NCBI RefSeq assembly: GCF_003063435.1
Contig: NZ_NESL01000005.1
Location: 124,001 to 188,000 of the forward strand
Direction of reading: 5' to 3'
From: Limnohabitans sp. 2KL-1
GTDB taxonomy: Bacteria; Pseudomonadota; Gammaproteobacteria; Burkholderiales; Burkholderiaceae_C
DNA length: 64,000 nt
The notes beneath the pieces are model-generated. The model searched no databases, was not told the origin of the DNA, and saw only the letters and a list, made by a program, of their open reading frames with translations. Shown here one piece after another: positions 34,062-42,661 of this stretch; the stretch's first letter is position 1; every line of letters starts with the position of its first letter. Position numbers and translations under genes: made by a program.

Positions 34062-37000
34062 ATGTCGATACACGTTGCCCTGCACCACGTCACCCACTAC
34101 ACCTACGATCGCCCGGTGCAATTAGGCCCCCAGGTCATCCGGCTGCGCCCTGCCCCGCACAGCCGCAGCCGCATCCTGAGCTACAGCCTCCAGGTCGAGC
34201 CCGAAGAGCATTTCATCAACTGGCAGCAAGACGCTTTTGCCAATTACCAGGCGCGTCTGGTATTCCCCAAAAAGACGACCGCCTTCAAAGTCACCGTGGA
34301 CGTGGTCACCGAGATGGCCGTGTTCAACCCCTTTGACTTTTTTCTGGAGCCTTCGGCCGAAGAGGTGCCGTTCAAGTACTCGGACATGGTCAAGGAGGAG
34401 CTGCAGTCCTACCTGGACAAAGACCACAAAACCCCGCTGTTCAAGAAGTACCTGGCCAGCATGGACCGCAAGCGCCAGCGCACGATCGACTTTTTGGTGC
34501 AGATCAACCAGCGCCTCCACCAAGACATCCGTTACACCATCCGCATGGAGCCGGGCGTGCAAACGGCTGAGGAAACCCTGACGCTCAAAAGCGGCTCGTG
34601 TCGCGACACGGCCTGGCTCTTGGTGCAGCTGTTTCGCCACATGAACATCGCCGCCCGCTTTGTTTCGGGCTACCTGATCCAGCTGGCCCCCGATGTGAAA
34701 TCGCTCGACGGCCCGAGCGGCACCGAAGTCGACTTCACCGACCTGCACGCTTGGTGTGAGGTGTATTTGCCCGGCGCAGGCTGGGTGGGCTTGGACCCGA
34801 CCTCGGGCCTGCTGGCGGGCGAAGGGCACATCCCGCTGGCCTGCACGCCCCAGCCATCAGCCGCCGCCCCCATTGAAGGCCTGATGGACGAAGCCGAGGT
34901 CGAGTTCCACCACGAGATGAGCGTGACGCGCATCCACGAGTCGCCCCGCGTGACCCGCCCCTACAGCGAAGAACAATGGGCCGATGTGCTGGCTTTGGGC
35001 GAACAGGTGGACGCGCAATTGGTGGCGCAAGACGTGCGCTTGACCATGGGCGGCGAGCCCACCTTTGTGTCCACGCAAGACCGCGATGGCGCCGAATGGA
35101 ACACCGACGCCTTGGGGCCCACCAAGCGGGGCCTGGCCACCGAGCTGGTGCACAAGCTGCGCCAGCAATACGGCCAGGGCGGTTTCTTGCATTTTGGCCA
35201 GGGCAAGTGGTACCCGGGTGAACAACTGCCGCGCTGGGCGCTCAGCATTTACTGGCGTGCCGACGGCACACCTTGCTGGCAAGACCCCGATGTGTTTGCC
35301 GACGAGCGCGAACCCAGCCACTACACCAGCGCCGATGCCCAGCGCTTCATGCAAGGGCTGACCGAGCAGCTGGGCCTGCCCGGCGACACCGTGCTGCCCG
35401 GGTTTGAGGACACCTGGTATTACCTGTGGCGCGAACGCCGCCTGCCCGTGAACGTCGACCCGTTTGACGCCCGCCTGGACGACGAGATGGAGCGCATCCG
35501 TTTGCGCCGCATCTTCAGCCAAGGGCTGGACCAGCCTGTGGGTTATGTGCTGCCGCTGCAGCCTTTTGAACCAGCTGCTGAACCAGCCGTTGAGCAAGCC
35601 ACCTCATCAAAGACCCCCGATCTGAGGGGGGCACCTTGGCAAACAGGCCGCTGGTTCCTGAGGGACGAGCGCATGTACCTCATGCCCGGCGACTCCCCCA
35701 TGGGCTGGCGCTTGCCACTCGACTCCTTGCCGTGGGCAGCACCGACCGACCGCTGGCACATGATCGAGCAAGACCCCTTCTCGCCACATCTCTCACCCCG
35801 CAGCGCCTTGCCAGCGGCCGCCCCGGTGACGATGCAGCCGCGCCATTCCCAAAAGCCTCCGGCAACGGCTCCAGCAGCACCTGCAGCCAAGTTCGCGTCC
35901 GACGCCTCCGTGGTGCGCACCGCCCTGTGTGTGGAAGTGCGCGACCCGCGCCGCGCCAACGGGCCAAAAGCCGAACGAGATGTCGAGGCCGAGGCGCAAC
36001 AGCAAGGTGAAAAATCTGGCGTGCTGTACGTCTTCATGCCGCCGCTGGCAAGGCTGGAAGACTACCTGGCCTTGGTCAGCGCCGTCGAAGCCACGGCCAG
36101 AACGCTGGGCATGAAAATCGTCATGGAAGGCTACCCGCCCCCACGCGACCCGCGCCTCAAACTCCTGCAAGTCACGCCCGACCCCGGTGTGATCGAGGTC
36201 AACATCCACCCGGCCCACAACTGGAAAGAGTTGGTCGAGCACACCGAGTTTTTGTACAAAGCCGCTTTCGAGACGCGCCTGTCGGCCGAAAAGTTCATGA
36301 CCGACGGCCGCCACACGGGCACCGGCGGCGGCAACCACATGGTGATGGGCGGGGCCACCCCGGCAGACAGCCCGTTTTTGCGCCGCCCCGAGCTGCTGGC
36401 CAGCCTGATCCTTTACTGGCACAACCACCCGTCCTTGAGCTATTTGTTCAGCGGCATGTTCATTGGCCCGACCAGCCAGGCCCCGCGCGTGGACGAAGCG
36501 CGCAACGACCAGGTCTATGAACTGGAAATCGCCCTGCGCGAAATCGTGAAAAACCGGCAAAAATTCGGCACCGACATGGCCCCGTGGGTCGTCGACCGCA
36601 CCCTGCGCAACATTCTGGTGGACGTGACCGGCAACACCCACCGCAGCGAGTTCTGCATCGACAAGATGTATTCCCCCGACAGCAGCACCGGACGTTTGGG
36701 CCTTCTGGAGCTGAGGGCTTTCGAGATGCCGCCGCACGCCCGCATGAGCATCGTGCAGCAGCTCTTGCTGCGTGCGCTGGTGGCCCGCTTCTGGGACGAG
36801 CCGTATTCAGCGCCCGTCACCCGCTGGGGCACCGAGCTGCACGACCGCTTCATGCTGCCGCACTGGATTCACAAAGACTTTGACGACGTGCTCACCGAGC
36901 TGGGCGATGCGGGCTTCCACTTCGACCCGAGTTGGTTCGCGCCGCATTTCGAGTTCCGTTTCCCGCTGGTGGGGCAAATCCGGGTCGATGGCGCGGTCGT

Positions 37001-37520
37001 CACCCTGCGCAATGCGCTGGAGCCCTGGCACGTCATGGGCGAAGAAAGCGGCGCAGGCGGCACCGCCCGCTATGTGGACTCGTCGCTCGAACGCATCGAG
37101 GTGCATGTGACCGGCATGAACCCCTCGCGCCACACGGTGACGGTGAACGGCAAGCCCCTGCCCCTGCAGCCCACGGGCGTGGTGGGTGAATACGTGGCCA
37201 GCGTGCGCTACAAGGCCTGGAACCCGCCTTCGTCGCTGCACCCCAGCATCGGCGTGCACGCGCCGCTGACGGTGGACCTGGTGGACACCTGGATGAAGCG
37301 CTCGCTCGGCGGCTGCCAATACCATGTGGTTCACCCCGGTGGCCGCAGCTACGACACCTTCCCGGTGAATGCCTACGAAGCCGAAAGCCGCCGCATGGCC
37401 CGCTTCTTCCGCATGGGGCACACCCCCGGCGCGATGAAACAGCTGGCCGCACTCGGCCCCAACGCCACACTGCACGCCAGCCCCGAGTTTCCGTACACGC
37501 TGGATTTGCGGCGTGCGTGA
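34062..37520 (+). CDS. Transglutaminase-like protein with DUF2126 C-terminal region
   Basis: This encodes 1152 residues. The N-terminal ~300 residues are a transglutaminase-like domain (opening MSIHVALHHVTHYTYDRPV) with a full predicted triad: Cys180 in SGSCRDTAW, His229 in DLHAWCEV and Asp245 in GLDPTSGL. The remaining ~850 residues are DUF2126, including RLTMGGEPTFVSTQDRDG, GKWYPGEQLPRWAL, DGRHTGTGGGNHMVMGGA and HPSLSYLFSGMFIGPTSQ. A low-conservation linker rich in Pro/Ala/Ser lies at residues ~505-640. The DUF2126 region may be an amidoligase of the glutamine-synthetase-like fold, as proposed for the family. It is the first gene of the plus-strand half of the locus. The stop overlaps a possible GTG of the next frame. 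Confidence 0.92.
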   Translation: MSIHVALHHVTHYTYDRPVQLGPQVIRLRPAPHSRSRILSYSLQVEPEEHFINWQQDAFANYQARLVFPKKTTAFKVTVDVVTEMAVFNPFDFFLEPSAEEVPFKYSDMVKEELQSYLDKDHKTPLFKKYLASMDRKRQRTIDFLVQINQRLHQDIRYTIRMEPGVQTAEETLTLKSGSCRDTAWLLVQLFRHMNIAARFVSGYLIQLAPDVKSLDGPSGTEVDFTDLHAWCEVYLPGAGWVGLDPTSGLLAGEGHIPLACTPQPSAAAPIEGLMDEAEVEFHHEMSVTRIHESPRVTRPYSEEQWADVLALGEQVDAQLVAQDVRLTMGGEPTFVSTQDRDGAEWNTDALGPTKRGLATELVHKLRQQYGQGGFLHFGQGKWYPGEQLPRWALSIYWRADGTPCWQDPDVFADEREPSHYTSADAQRFMQGLTEQLGLPGDTVLPGFEDTWYYLWRERRLPVNVDPFDARLDDEMERIRLRRIFSQGLDQPVGYVLPLQPFEPAAEPAVEQATSSKTPDLRGAPWQTGRWFLRDERMYLMPGDSPMGWRLPLDSLPWAAPTDRWHMIEQDPFSPHLSPRSALPAAAPVTMQPRHSQKPPATAPAAPAAKFASDASVVRTALCVEVRDPRRANGPKAERDVEAEAQQQGEKSGVLYVFMPPLARLEDYLALVSAVEATARTLGMKIVMEGYPPPRDPRLKLLQVTPDPGVIEVNIHPAHNWKELVEHTEFLYKAAFETRLSAEKFMTDGRHTGTGGGNHMVMGGATPADSPFLRRPELLASLILYWHNHPSLSYLFSGMFIGPTSQAPRVDEARNDQVYELEIALREIVKNRQKFGTDMAPWVVDRTLRNILVDVTGNTHRSEFCIDKMYSPDSSTGRLGLLELRAFEMPPHARMSIVQQLLLRALVARFWDEPYSAPVTRWGTELHDRFMLPHWIHKDFDDVLTELGDAGFHFDPSWFAPHFEFRFPLVGQIRVDGAVVTLRNALEPWHVMGEESGAGGTARYVDSSLERIEVHVTGMNPSRHTVTVNGKPLPLQPTGVVGEYVASVRYKAWNPPSSLHPSIGVHAPLTVDLVDTWMKRSLGGCQYHVVHPGGRSYDTFPVNAYEAESRRMARFFRMGHTPGAMKQLAALGPNATLHASPEFPYTLDLRRA

Positions 37521-37536
37521 GCATCTGCCAGTGGCC

Positions 37537-37606
37537 CATGTCGGACCTGAAGCTGCCGACCTGCGGGAAAGGGCTTGGGCAGGTCGGTGGCTTCAGCCCC
37601 GACATG
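37537..37606. repeat. Inverted pair of REP-like elements
   Basis: A 28-base arm at 37537-37564 (CATGTCGG ... CCGACCTGC) is matched by its imperfect reverse complement at 37579-37606; about 24 of 28 positions agree, and the spacer is 14 bases. The right arm also folds on itself: GTCGG and CCGAC flank GGCT/AGCC. This resembles the GTAGGTCGG-type REP sequences of proteobacteria arranged as a BIME pair. It lies inside an upstream-open frame of the next gene, arguing that the gene starts later. Confidence 0.75.
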
Positions 37607-37657
37607 CACCTGCGCCAAAGCGTGCCCACTCGCGAAGCGGTAAAGATCCAAGCGACA

Positions 37658-40420
37658 ATGGCCCGGATGAATGAGCCTTCGCCCGCAATCGACAAGCTGC
37701 AGCCAGTACACGCCATGAAATGGCTGGCGCTTCAGCAAGAGCGTGCGCCTGCCGGGCACTGGGACGAACTGCGCGGCCAAGTCACCCCATCCCCTGGAGC
37801 GCAGCCGCAAAGCGAGCCCAGCGATGCAAGCCCTACGATCAGCGGACCATGGCAGGCCTTCATCGAGCCACTGGACATGCCAGGGGGTTTGTCGGACCTG
37901 AACACCCGCATGAACAACCTGCAACGGCAGGTGCGCGACAACGGCATCACCTACAACGTGTATGCCGCCTCCGACCAACCGCAGCGCCCCTGGTCGCTTG
38001 ACCTGTTTCCGCTGATGCTGGGCCACGCCGACTGGCAACAGATCGAGGCCGGCGTGATGCAGCGCATGCAGCTGCTGGAACGCATCATGGCCGATGCCTA
38101 CGGTCCGCAACAACTGGTGCTCAGTGGCCAGTTGCCCGCCGCTCTGGTGCAAGGGCACCCGGCGTACCTGCCCGCCATGCACGGGGTGCCGCCCGTCGGG
38201 GGCCGCTATTTGTCTTTGGCCGCTTTTGACTTGGCGCGCGGCCCTGACGGCTGCTGGTGGCTGTTGTCGCAGCGCACGCAAGCGCCTTCGGGTCTGGGCT
38301 ATTTGCTGGAAAACCGACAAATTGTGTCGCGCCAGTTCCCGCAGGCCTTCGAGGCTTTTCCGGTGCAGCGCCTGGCCGAAACCTACCGCACCCTGATCGA
38401 CGGCATCAAGGCCAGAAGCCCGGCAGGCGCTTCGGCCCACATCGCGCTGCTTACGCCTGGCCCTTACAACGAGACTTATTTTGAACACGCCTATCTGGCC
38501 CGCTATCTGGGCCTGAGCTTGGTGCAGGGCAATGACCTGACCGTGCGTGACGAAAAGCTGTACCTCAAAACGCTGCAAGGCCTGCAACCTGTGCACGGCT
38601 TGCTCAAACGCGTGGACGACGACTGGCTGGACCCGCTGGAGATGCGTGCCGACTCCACGCTGGGTGTGCCCGGCTTGCTGCAAGCGGTGCGCAGCGGCAA
38701 CGTGCTGGTGGCCAACACACCGGGCTCGGGTTTCCTTGAATCGAACGCTTTGCTGGGCTTCATGCCCGCGCTGGCGCGTGACCTGCTGGGGCAAGAGCTG
38801 CAGCTGCCCGCTATCCCGAGTTGGTGGTGCGGCGAAGCGGCGGCGCTGCAAGACGTGTTGCCACGCATTCAAAGCTGCGTCATCAAACCCACCTACCCCT
38901 ACAACACCGACCGCCAAAGCTTTGAGCCTGTGCTGGGCCACGCCTTGTCGCGCCAAGAACAAAACGAATGGGCGGGACGCATCCTGCGCGACCCCGACGC
39001 CCACACCCTGCAATCGTGGCTGCCGCTGTCGCACCAACCAACCTGGCACACCGGTGCGGATGGCTCGCCCTGCATTCAATCGCGGCCCCTGGTGCTGCGC
39101 GTGTTCGCCGTGGCCAACGCCCAAGGCCACTGGCAGGTTTTGCCCGGCGGCCTGGCGCGCCTGGGCACCCGCGAAGGCATCGCCTCCATGCAACGCGGCG
39201 GCAGCAGCGCCGATGTGTGGGTGCAAAGCCCCACAGCGACGGAAAAACAGCCACATTCACAGTCGCAATCGCAAGGGACAACCGCGCCCGCAAACACCTC
39301 CCAGTCTCAGTCTCAGTCTCAGTCCCAATCAACCCAAGCCGGGCAAAGCCCTGAGGCGCTCAGCCCCCCGCTCACCCCGGCCTTGGCCGCCCCCAGCACC
39401 GACTCTGCGTCGCCCCACCGCCAGCGCCTGGTGACCAGCCGCGCCGCAGAAAACCTGTTCTGGATGGGCCGGTACACCGAGCGCACGGAAAACACCCTGC
39501 GCCTGGTGCGGCTGAGCCTGGAGATTTTGGGCAGTGAAAACCAGAACCTGCCCTGCTTGCGCCAGTTCATCACCCGCATGGCCACGCGCCACGGCCTGGT
39601 GCGTGCCGGTGTGCCCGCTGCAACACAAGCGCACCGCGTGTTCGAACGCTCGCTGATCGCCGGCCTGTGGGACAAGGAACTGGCCACCAGCGTCGGCTTC
39701 AATTTGCGCGCCGTGCGCCTGGCCGCCGCCTCGGTGCGCGAACGCCTGTCGCCCGAACACTGGCGCTTGCTTGAGCAGGCCGAATCGCGCTTTTTCAGCC
39801 CCGACGCCCAAGGCAGCACACCCGACACGGTGGCCGTGCAGCGCCTGCTGGCCGACACCAGCCAGATGCTGGCCGCGCTGACCGGTGCCCAGACCGACCG
39901 CATGAGCCGCGACGACGGCTGGCGTCTGCTGTCCATTGGCCGCCACATCGAACGGCTGCAATTCTTGTCCAACGCCCTGTCCGAAGCCGTGCAACTGGGG
40001 CTCATCGGCGAGCAAGCCGGGTTTGACGCGGTGCTCGACCTGTTTGACAGCACCATCAGCTTCCATGCCCAGTACCAGCAAAGCCGCACGCCCCAGGCGC
40101 TGATGGACTTGCTGGTCACCAACGCCGACAACCCGCGCTCTTTGGGTTGGGTGGCGCACACCCTGCGCTCGCGCCTGCGCCGCATGGGCCAACTGGCCGA
40201 CGGTGCCACCTTGCCCCTGGCCGATCTGGTGCCGCAACTCATCGAACTGAGCCCTGAAGCCCTCTGGCCCCTGGCTTGCAGCGCTGCCTTGCCCGGCAGC
40301 ACCCTGCCTTTGCACAGTGCACTGGCGCATGGCCAAAAGGCGGCCCACGACGTGTCGGACCAGCTGTGCGGCCTGTTTTTCACGCACAGCGGCGAAGCCC
40401 GCTACAGCGTGGGCGCGTAA
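37658..40420 (+). CDS. ATP-grasp/alpha-E fusion protein
   Basis: This encodes 920 residues from ATG 37658 (37667 also possible). Residues ~1-520 are a circularly permuted ATP-grasp domain homologous to the 29.7-31.1 kb gene: GGLSDLNTRMNNLQRQVRDN, MQLLERIMADAYGPQQLV, GYLLENRQIVSRQFP, ALLTPGPYNETYFEHAYLA, LLKRVDDDWLDP. A low-complexity Ser/Gln linker (residues ~525-590) follows. Residues ~590-920 are an alpha-E domain (SRAAENLFWMGRYTERTENT, LLSIGRHIERLQFL, GWVAHTLRSRLRRM). A GTG at 37517 overlapping the upstream stop would add 47 residues encoded partly by the REP pair and is rejected. The fusion implies the split proteins work as one complex. Confidence 0.9.
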   Translation: MARMNEPSPAIDKLQPVHAMKWLALQQERAPAGHWDELRGQVTPSPGAQPQSEPSDASPTISGPWQAFIEPLDMPGGLSDLNTRMNNLQRQVRDNGITYNVYAASDQPQRPWSLDLFPLMLGHADWQQIEAGVMQRMQLLERIMADAYGPQQLVLSGQLPAALVQGHPAYLPAMHGVPPVGGRYLSLAAFDLARGPDGCWWLLSQRTQAPSGLGYLLENRQIVSRQFPQAFEAFPVQRLAETYRTLIDGIKARSPAGASAHIALLTPGPYNETYFEHAYLARYLGLSLVQGNDLTVRDEKLYLKTLQGLQPVHGLLKRVDDDWLDPLEMRADSTLGVPGLLQAVRSGNVLVANTPGSGFLESNALLGFMPALARDLLGQELQLPAIPSWWCGEAAALQDVLPRIQSCVIKPTYPYNTDRQSFEPVLGHALSRQEQNEWAGRILRDPDAHTLQSWLPLSHQPTWHTGADGSPCIQSRPLVLRVFAVANAQGHWQVLPGGLARLGTREGIASMQRGGSSADVWVQSPTATEKQPHSQSQSQGTTAPANTSQSQSQSQSQSTQAGQSPEALSPPLTPALAAPSTDSASPHRQRLVTSRAAENLFWMGRYTERTENTLRLVRLSLEILGSENQNLPCLRQFITRMATRHGLVRAGVPAATQAHRVFERSLIAGLWDKELATSVGFNLRAVRLAAASVRERLSPEHWRLLEQAESRFFSPDAQGSTPDTVAVQRLLADTSQMLAALTGAQTDRMSRDDGWRLLSIGRHIERLQFLSNALSEAVQLGLIGEQAGFDAVLDLFDSTISFHAQYQQSRTPQALMDLLVTNADNPRSLGWVAHTLRSRLRRMGQLADGATLPLADLVPQLIELSPEALWPLACSAALPGSTLPLHSALAHGQKAAHDVSDQLCGLFFTHSGEARYSVGA
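39302..39331 (+). repeat. CAGTCT hexamer repeat in the linker
   Basis: Three exact copies of CAGTCT plus two degenerate ones (CAGTCC, CAATCA) encode a Gln-Ser repeat in the linker between the ATP-grasp and alpha-E domains. The hexamer keeps frame, so copy-number change would only alter linker length. Confidence 0.8.
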
Positions 40421-40444
40421 GCGCATCCCACCGGCACCCACACC

Positions 40445-41344
40445 ATGCGCCTGGCCATCACCCACGAAACCCGCTACCGCTACAGCCCACCGGTGCAAAC
40501 CGCCCAGCATGTGGCCCACCTGCAACCGGCCAACACGCCCTGCCAAGAAGTCATCGGCCACTGGATGCAGATCGAGCCCGAAGCCACGGTTCGGCACCAC
40601 ATCGACGCGTTTTTCAACCACCGCGCTTATTGGGCCCTGACCCACCCGCACGACGGCCTGATGGTGCGGGCACACAGCGAACTCGACACCCACACTGTGC
40701 CTGCGGCCAACGCCAGCCAAAGCTGGGAAGCGGTGCGTGAACATTTCCGCTACCGGGGCGGTCAACCCGGCGATGTGCACAGCCGCTTTGTGTTTGGCTC
40801 GCACCATGCGCCGGTGCACGAGGCGTTTCGGGCCTACGCGCAAAGCAGCTTCACACCCGGTCGGCCGCTCATGCAGGCGGCGCAAGAACTCACGGCGCGC
40901 ATGCACCGTGACTTTCGCTACGAAACCGCCAGCACCGACATCAACACCCCGGCCCTGCAAGCGCTGAAAGACCGACGCGGCGTGTGCCAGGACTTTGCCC
41001 ACATCCTGCTGGCCTGCCTGCGTTCACTGGGCCTGCCCGCCCGCTACGTCAGCGGCTACCTGCTGACCCAGCCGCCCCCGGGCCAGCCCCGCTTGTTGGG
41101 CAGCGACGCCTCGCACGCCTGGGCCTCGGTGTATGTGCCCGAACTGGCCCGCCACGCCAGCCAAGGCTGGCTGGACCTGGACCCGACCAACGACCGCACC
41201 GGCCTGGCCAGCCCGGGCGAAGACTATGTGCGCCTGGCCGTGGGCCGCGACTTTGCCGATGTCTCGCCCCTGCGTGGCGTGTTGCAAGGCGGCGGCGCAC
41301 ACACGCTGGAAGTGGCGGTGACGGTGGCACCGCGGGACGAATAA
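40445..41344 (+). CDS. Transglutaminase-like family protein
   Basis: This encodes 299 residues. The N-terminal beta-rich region (MRLAITHETRYRYSPPVQTA) is the typical transglutaminase-like opening, and the catalytic triad is intact: Cys181 in RRGVCQDFAH, His224 in DASHAWASV and Asp246 in LDLDPTND. No signal peptide or membrane helix is seen, so it is cytoplasmic. It starts 24 bases after the fusion gene and ends the plus-strand transcript. It and the N-terminal domain of the 34-37.5 kb gene are paralogous, probably peptide-bond-breaking or -forming cysteine enzymes acting on the product of the ATP-grasp ligases (inference). Confidence 0.93.
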   Translation: MRLAITHETRYRYSPPVQTAQHVAHLQPANTPCQEVIGHWMQIEPEATVRHHIDAFFNHRAYWALTHPHDGLMVRAHSELDTHTVPAANASQSWEAVREHFRYRGGQPGDVHSRFVFGSHHAPVHEAFRAYAQSSFTPGRPLMQAAQELTARMHRDFRYETASTDINTPALQALKDRRGVCQDFAHILLACLRSLGLPARYVSGYLLTQPPPGQPRLLGSDASHAWASVYVPELARHASQGWLDLDPTNDRTGLASPGEDYVRLAVGRDFADVSPLRGVLQGGGAHTLEVAVTVAPRDE

Positions 41345-41362
41345 AACGCCACCGCGAAGCGC

Positions 41363-41390
41363 CATGTCGGAGCTCAAGCCTGCGCCCTGC
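41363..41390 (+). repeat. Degenerate REP-like half-element
   Basis: CATGTCGGAGCTCAAGCC and the following ten bases resemble the left arm of the pair at 37537. Homology is good for the first ~16 bases and decays after that. No inverted partner is visible nearby. It is in the non-coding gap between the transglutaminase and RidA-like genes. Confidence 0.4.
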
Positions 41391-41504
41391 GCGAAGACAA
41401 AAACCCACGGCCGCATGCCCAAACCGGCCCCTTCAGCGACAATCTCATCCTGACTTTTTCCGCGCCAGCGGGAATTCCTCTTCACCCCACTTTGACATCC
41501 GACC

Positions 41505-41963
41505 ATGAACGTCTACGACACCCTGAAATCCCTGAACATCGAACTGCCCCCCGTGGCCGTGCCTGCAGCGGCTTATGTGCCTTTTGTGCAAACCGGTAAC
41601 CTGGTCTTTTTGTCGGGCCACATCGCCAAAAAAGACGGCAAAGTCTGGGCTGGCCAGCTGGGCCAAAACATCAGCACCGCCGAAGGCCAGCAAGCGGCCC
41701 GCGCCGTGGCGATTGACCTGATGGGCACGCTGCACGCCGCCGTGGGCGACCTGAACAAAATCAAGCGCATCGTCAAGGTGATGAGCTTGGTCAACTCAAC
41801 CGGCGACTTCACCGAACAACACCTGGTGACCAACGGCTGCAGCGAACTGTTGGGCCAGGTGTTTGGCCCCCAGGTCGGCGCGCACGCCCGAAGCGCCTTT
41901 GGCGTGGCCCAGATCCCGATGGGTGCCTGCGTCGAGATCGAACTCATCGCCGAAATCGCCTGA
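41505..41963 (+). CDS. RidA/YjgF-family protein
   Basis: This encodes 152 residues. Features: GNLVFLSGHIAKKDGKV, the AARAVAIDLMGTLHAAVGDLNKIKRIVKV helix-strand, and the C-terminal ARSAFGVAQIPMGACVEIELIAEIA, which contains the Arg that binds the substrate carboxylate in deaminating RidA proteins. Canonical RidA hydrolyses reactive enamines or imines from PLP enzymes; this longer subgroup is less well defined. It is probably monocistronic, with its own start region after 41345. Confidence 0.9.
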   Translation: MNVYDTLKSLNIELPPVAVPAAAYVPFVQTGNLVFLSGHIAKKDGKVWAGQLGQNISTAEGQQAARAVAIDLMGTLHAAVGDLNKIKRIVKVMSLVNSTGDFTEQHLVTNGCSELLGQVFGPQVGAHARSAFGVAQIPMGACVEIELIAEIA

Positions 41964-42054
41964 CCCGTATCGACTGACCACGCACGCCATGGGCGAGGTG
42001 GTCCGTGCCTTGCCCGTGGCCAACGCCTGAACCCATTTCAAACCGGAGACTTCC

Positions 42055-42570
42055 ATGACCCTTTCCATGTCCAGCGCCAGCGTGCCCGTTTGCACCCGCA
42101 TGCTCACCAACCTGAGCCACATCCTGAGCAAGGCGGAGCAATTCGTCGACGCCAAAAAGATCGACCCCACAGCGCTGACCGGCTACCGCCTGGCCCCAGA
42201 CATGTTCCCGTTCACCCGCCAGGTGCTGATCGCCTGCGATGCGGCGAAAAACGGCGTGGCCCGCCTCGCCGGCATCGACGCCCCCAAGTTTGACGACACG
42301 GAAACCACATTCACCCAGCTGCAAGAACGCATCCAGAAAACCCTGGCCTTCATCGCCACCGTGCCCGCAGCCGCATTGGACGGCACCGAGGACAAAGAAA
42401 TCACCTTCCCTGCCGGCCCTGGCAAAACCCGCACCATGAAGGGCCAGGACTATCTGATGGGCTGGATGCTGCCCAATCTGTTTTTCCACATCACCACGGC
42501 CTACAGCATCCTGCGCCACAACGGTGTGGACGTGGGCAAGGTCGATTACCTGCTGGGACCCCAAGGCTAA
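42055..42570 (+). CDS. DUF1993 protein
   Basis: This encodes 171 residues matching the DUF1993 family: an N-terminal helix MLTNLSHILSKAEQFVDAKK, then LAPDMFPFTRQVLIACDAAKNGVARLAG, a Lys/Glu helix, and the C-terminal MLPNLFFHITTAYSILRHNGVDVGKVDYL. These proteins are predicted DinB-like four-helix bundles; the His in FFHITTAY could be a metal ligand. No activity is assigned. GGAGAC precedes the start. It is followed by a hairpin. Confidence 0.88.
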   Translation: MTLSMSSASVPVCTRMLTNLSHILSKAEQFVDAKKIDPTALTGYRLAPDMFPFTRQVLIACDAAKNGVARLAGIDAPKFDDTETTFTQLQERIQKTLAFIATVPAAALDGTEDKEITFPAGPGKTRTMKGQDYLMGWMLPNLFFHITTAYSILRHNGVDVGKVDYLLGPQG

Positions 42571-42573
42571 GAC

Positions 42574-42599
42574 GCACAGACCCTCACCCGGGTCTGTGC
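42574..42599. terminator. Strong hairpin after the DUF1993 gene
   Basis: GCACAGACCC (42574-42583) pairs perfectly with GGGTCTGTGC (42590-42599), with a 6-base loop, four bases beyond the DUF1993 stop. The tract after it lacks a T-run. It lies between convergent genes and may serve as a bidirectional end. Confidence 0.55.
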
Positions 42600-42661
42600 C
42601 GAAAATGCTGCCCGACTAAGCCTTATCACTGAGCCCTCTGACTGAGCCCTCTGTCACCCCG

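Noticed and set aside
37517..37657. GTG start overlapping the upstream stop for the ATP-grasp/alpha-E fusion
   Set aside because: The extra 47 residues are mostly encoded by the inverted REP pair and show no family similarity; a later ATG is more plausible despite the attractive GTGA overlap.
39302..39331. CRISPR-like short repeat
   Set aside because: The units are 6 bases with no spacers and lie in a coding linker.
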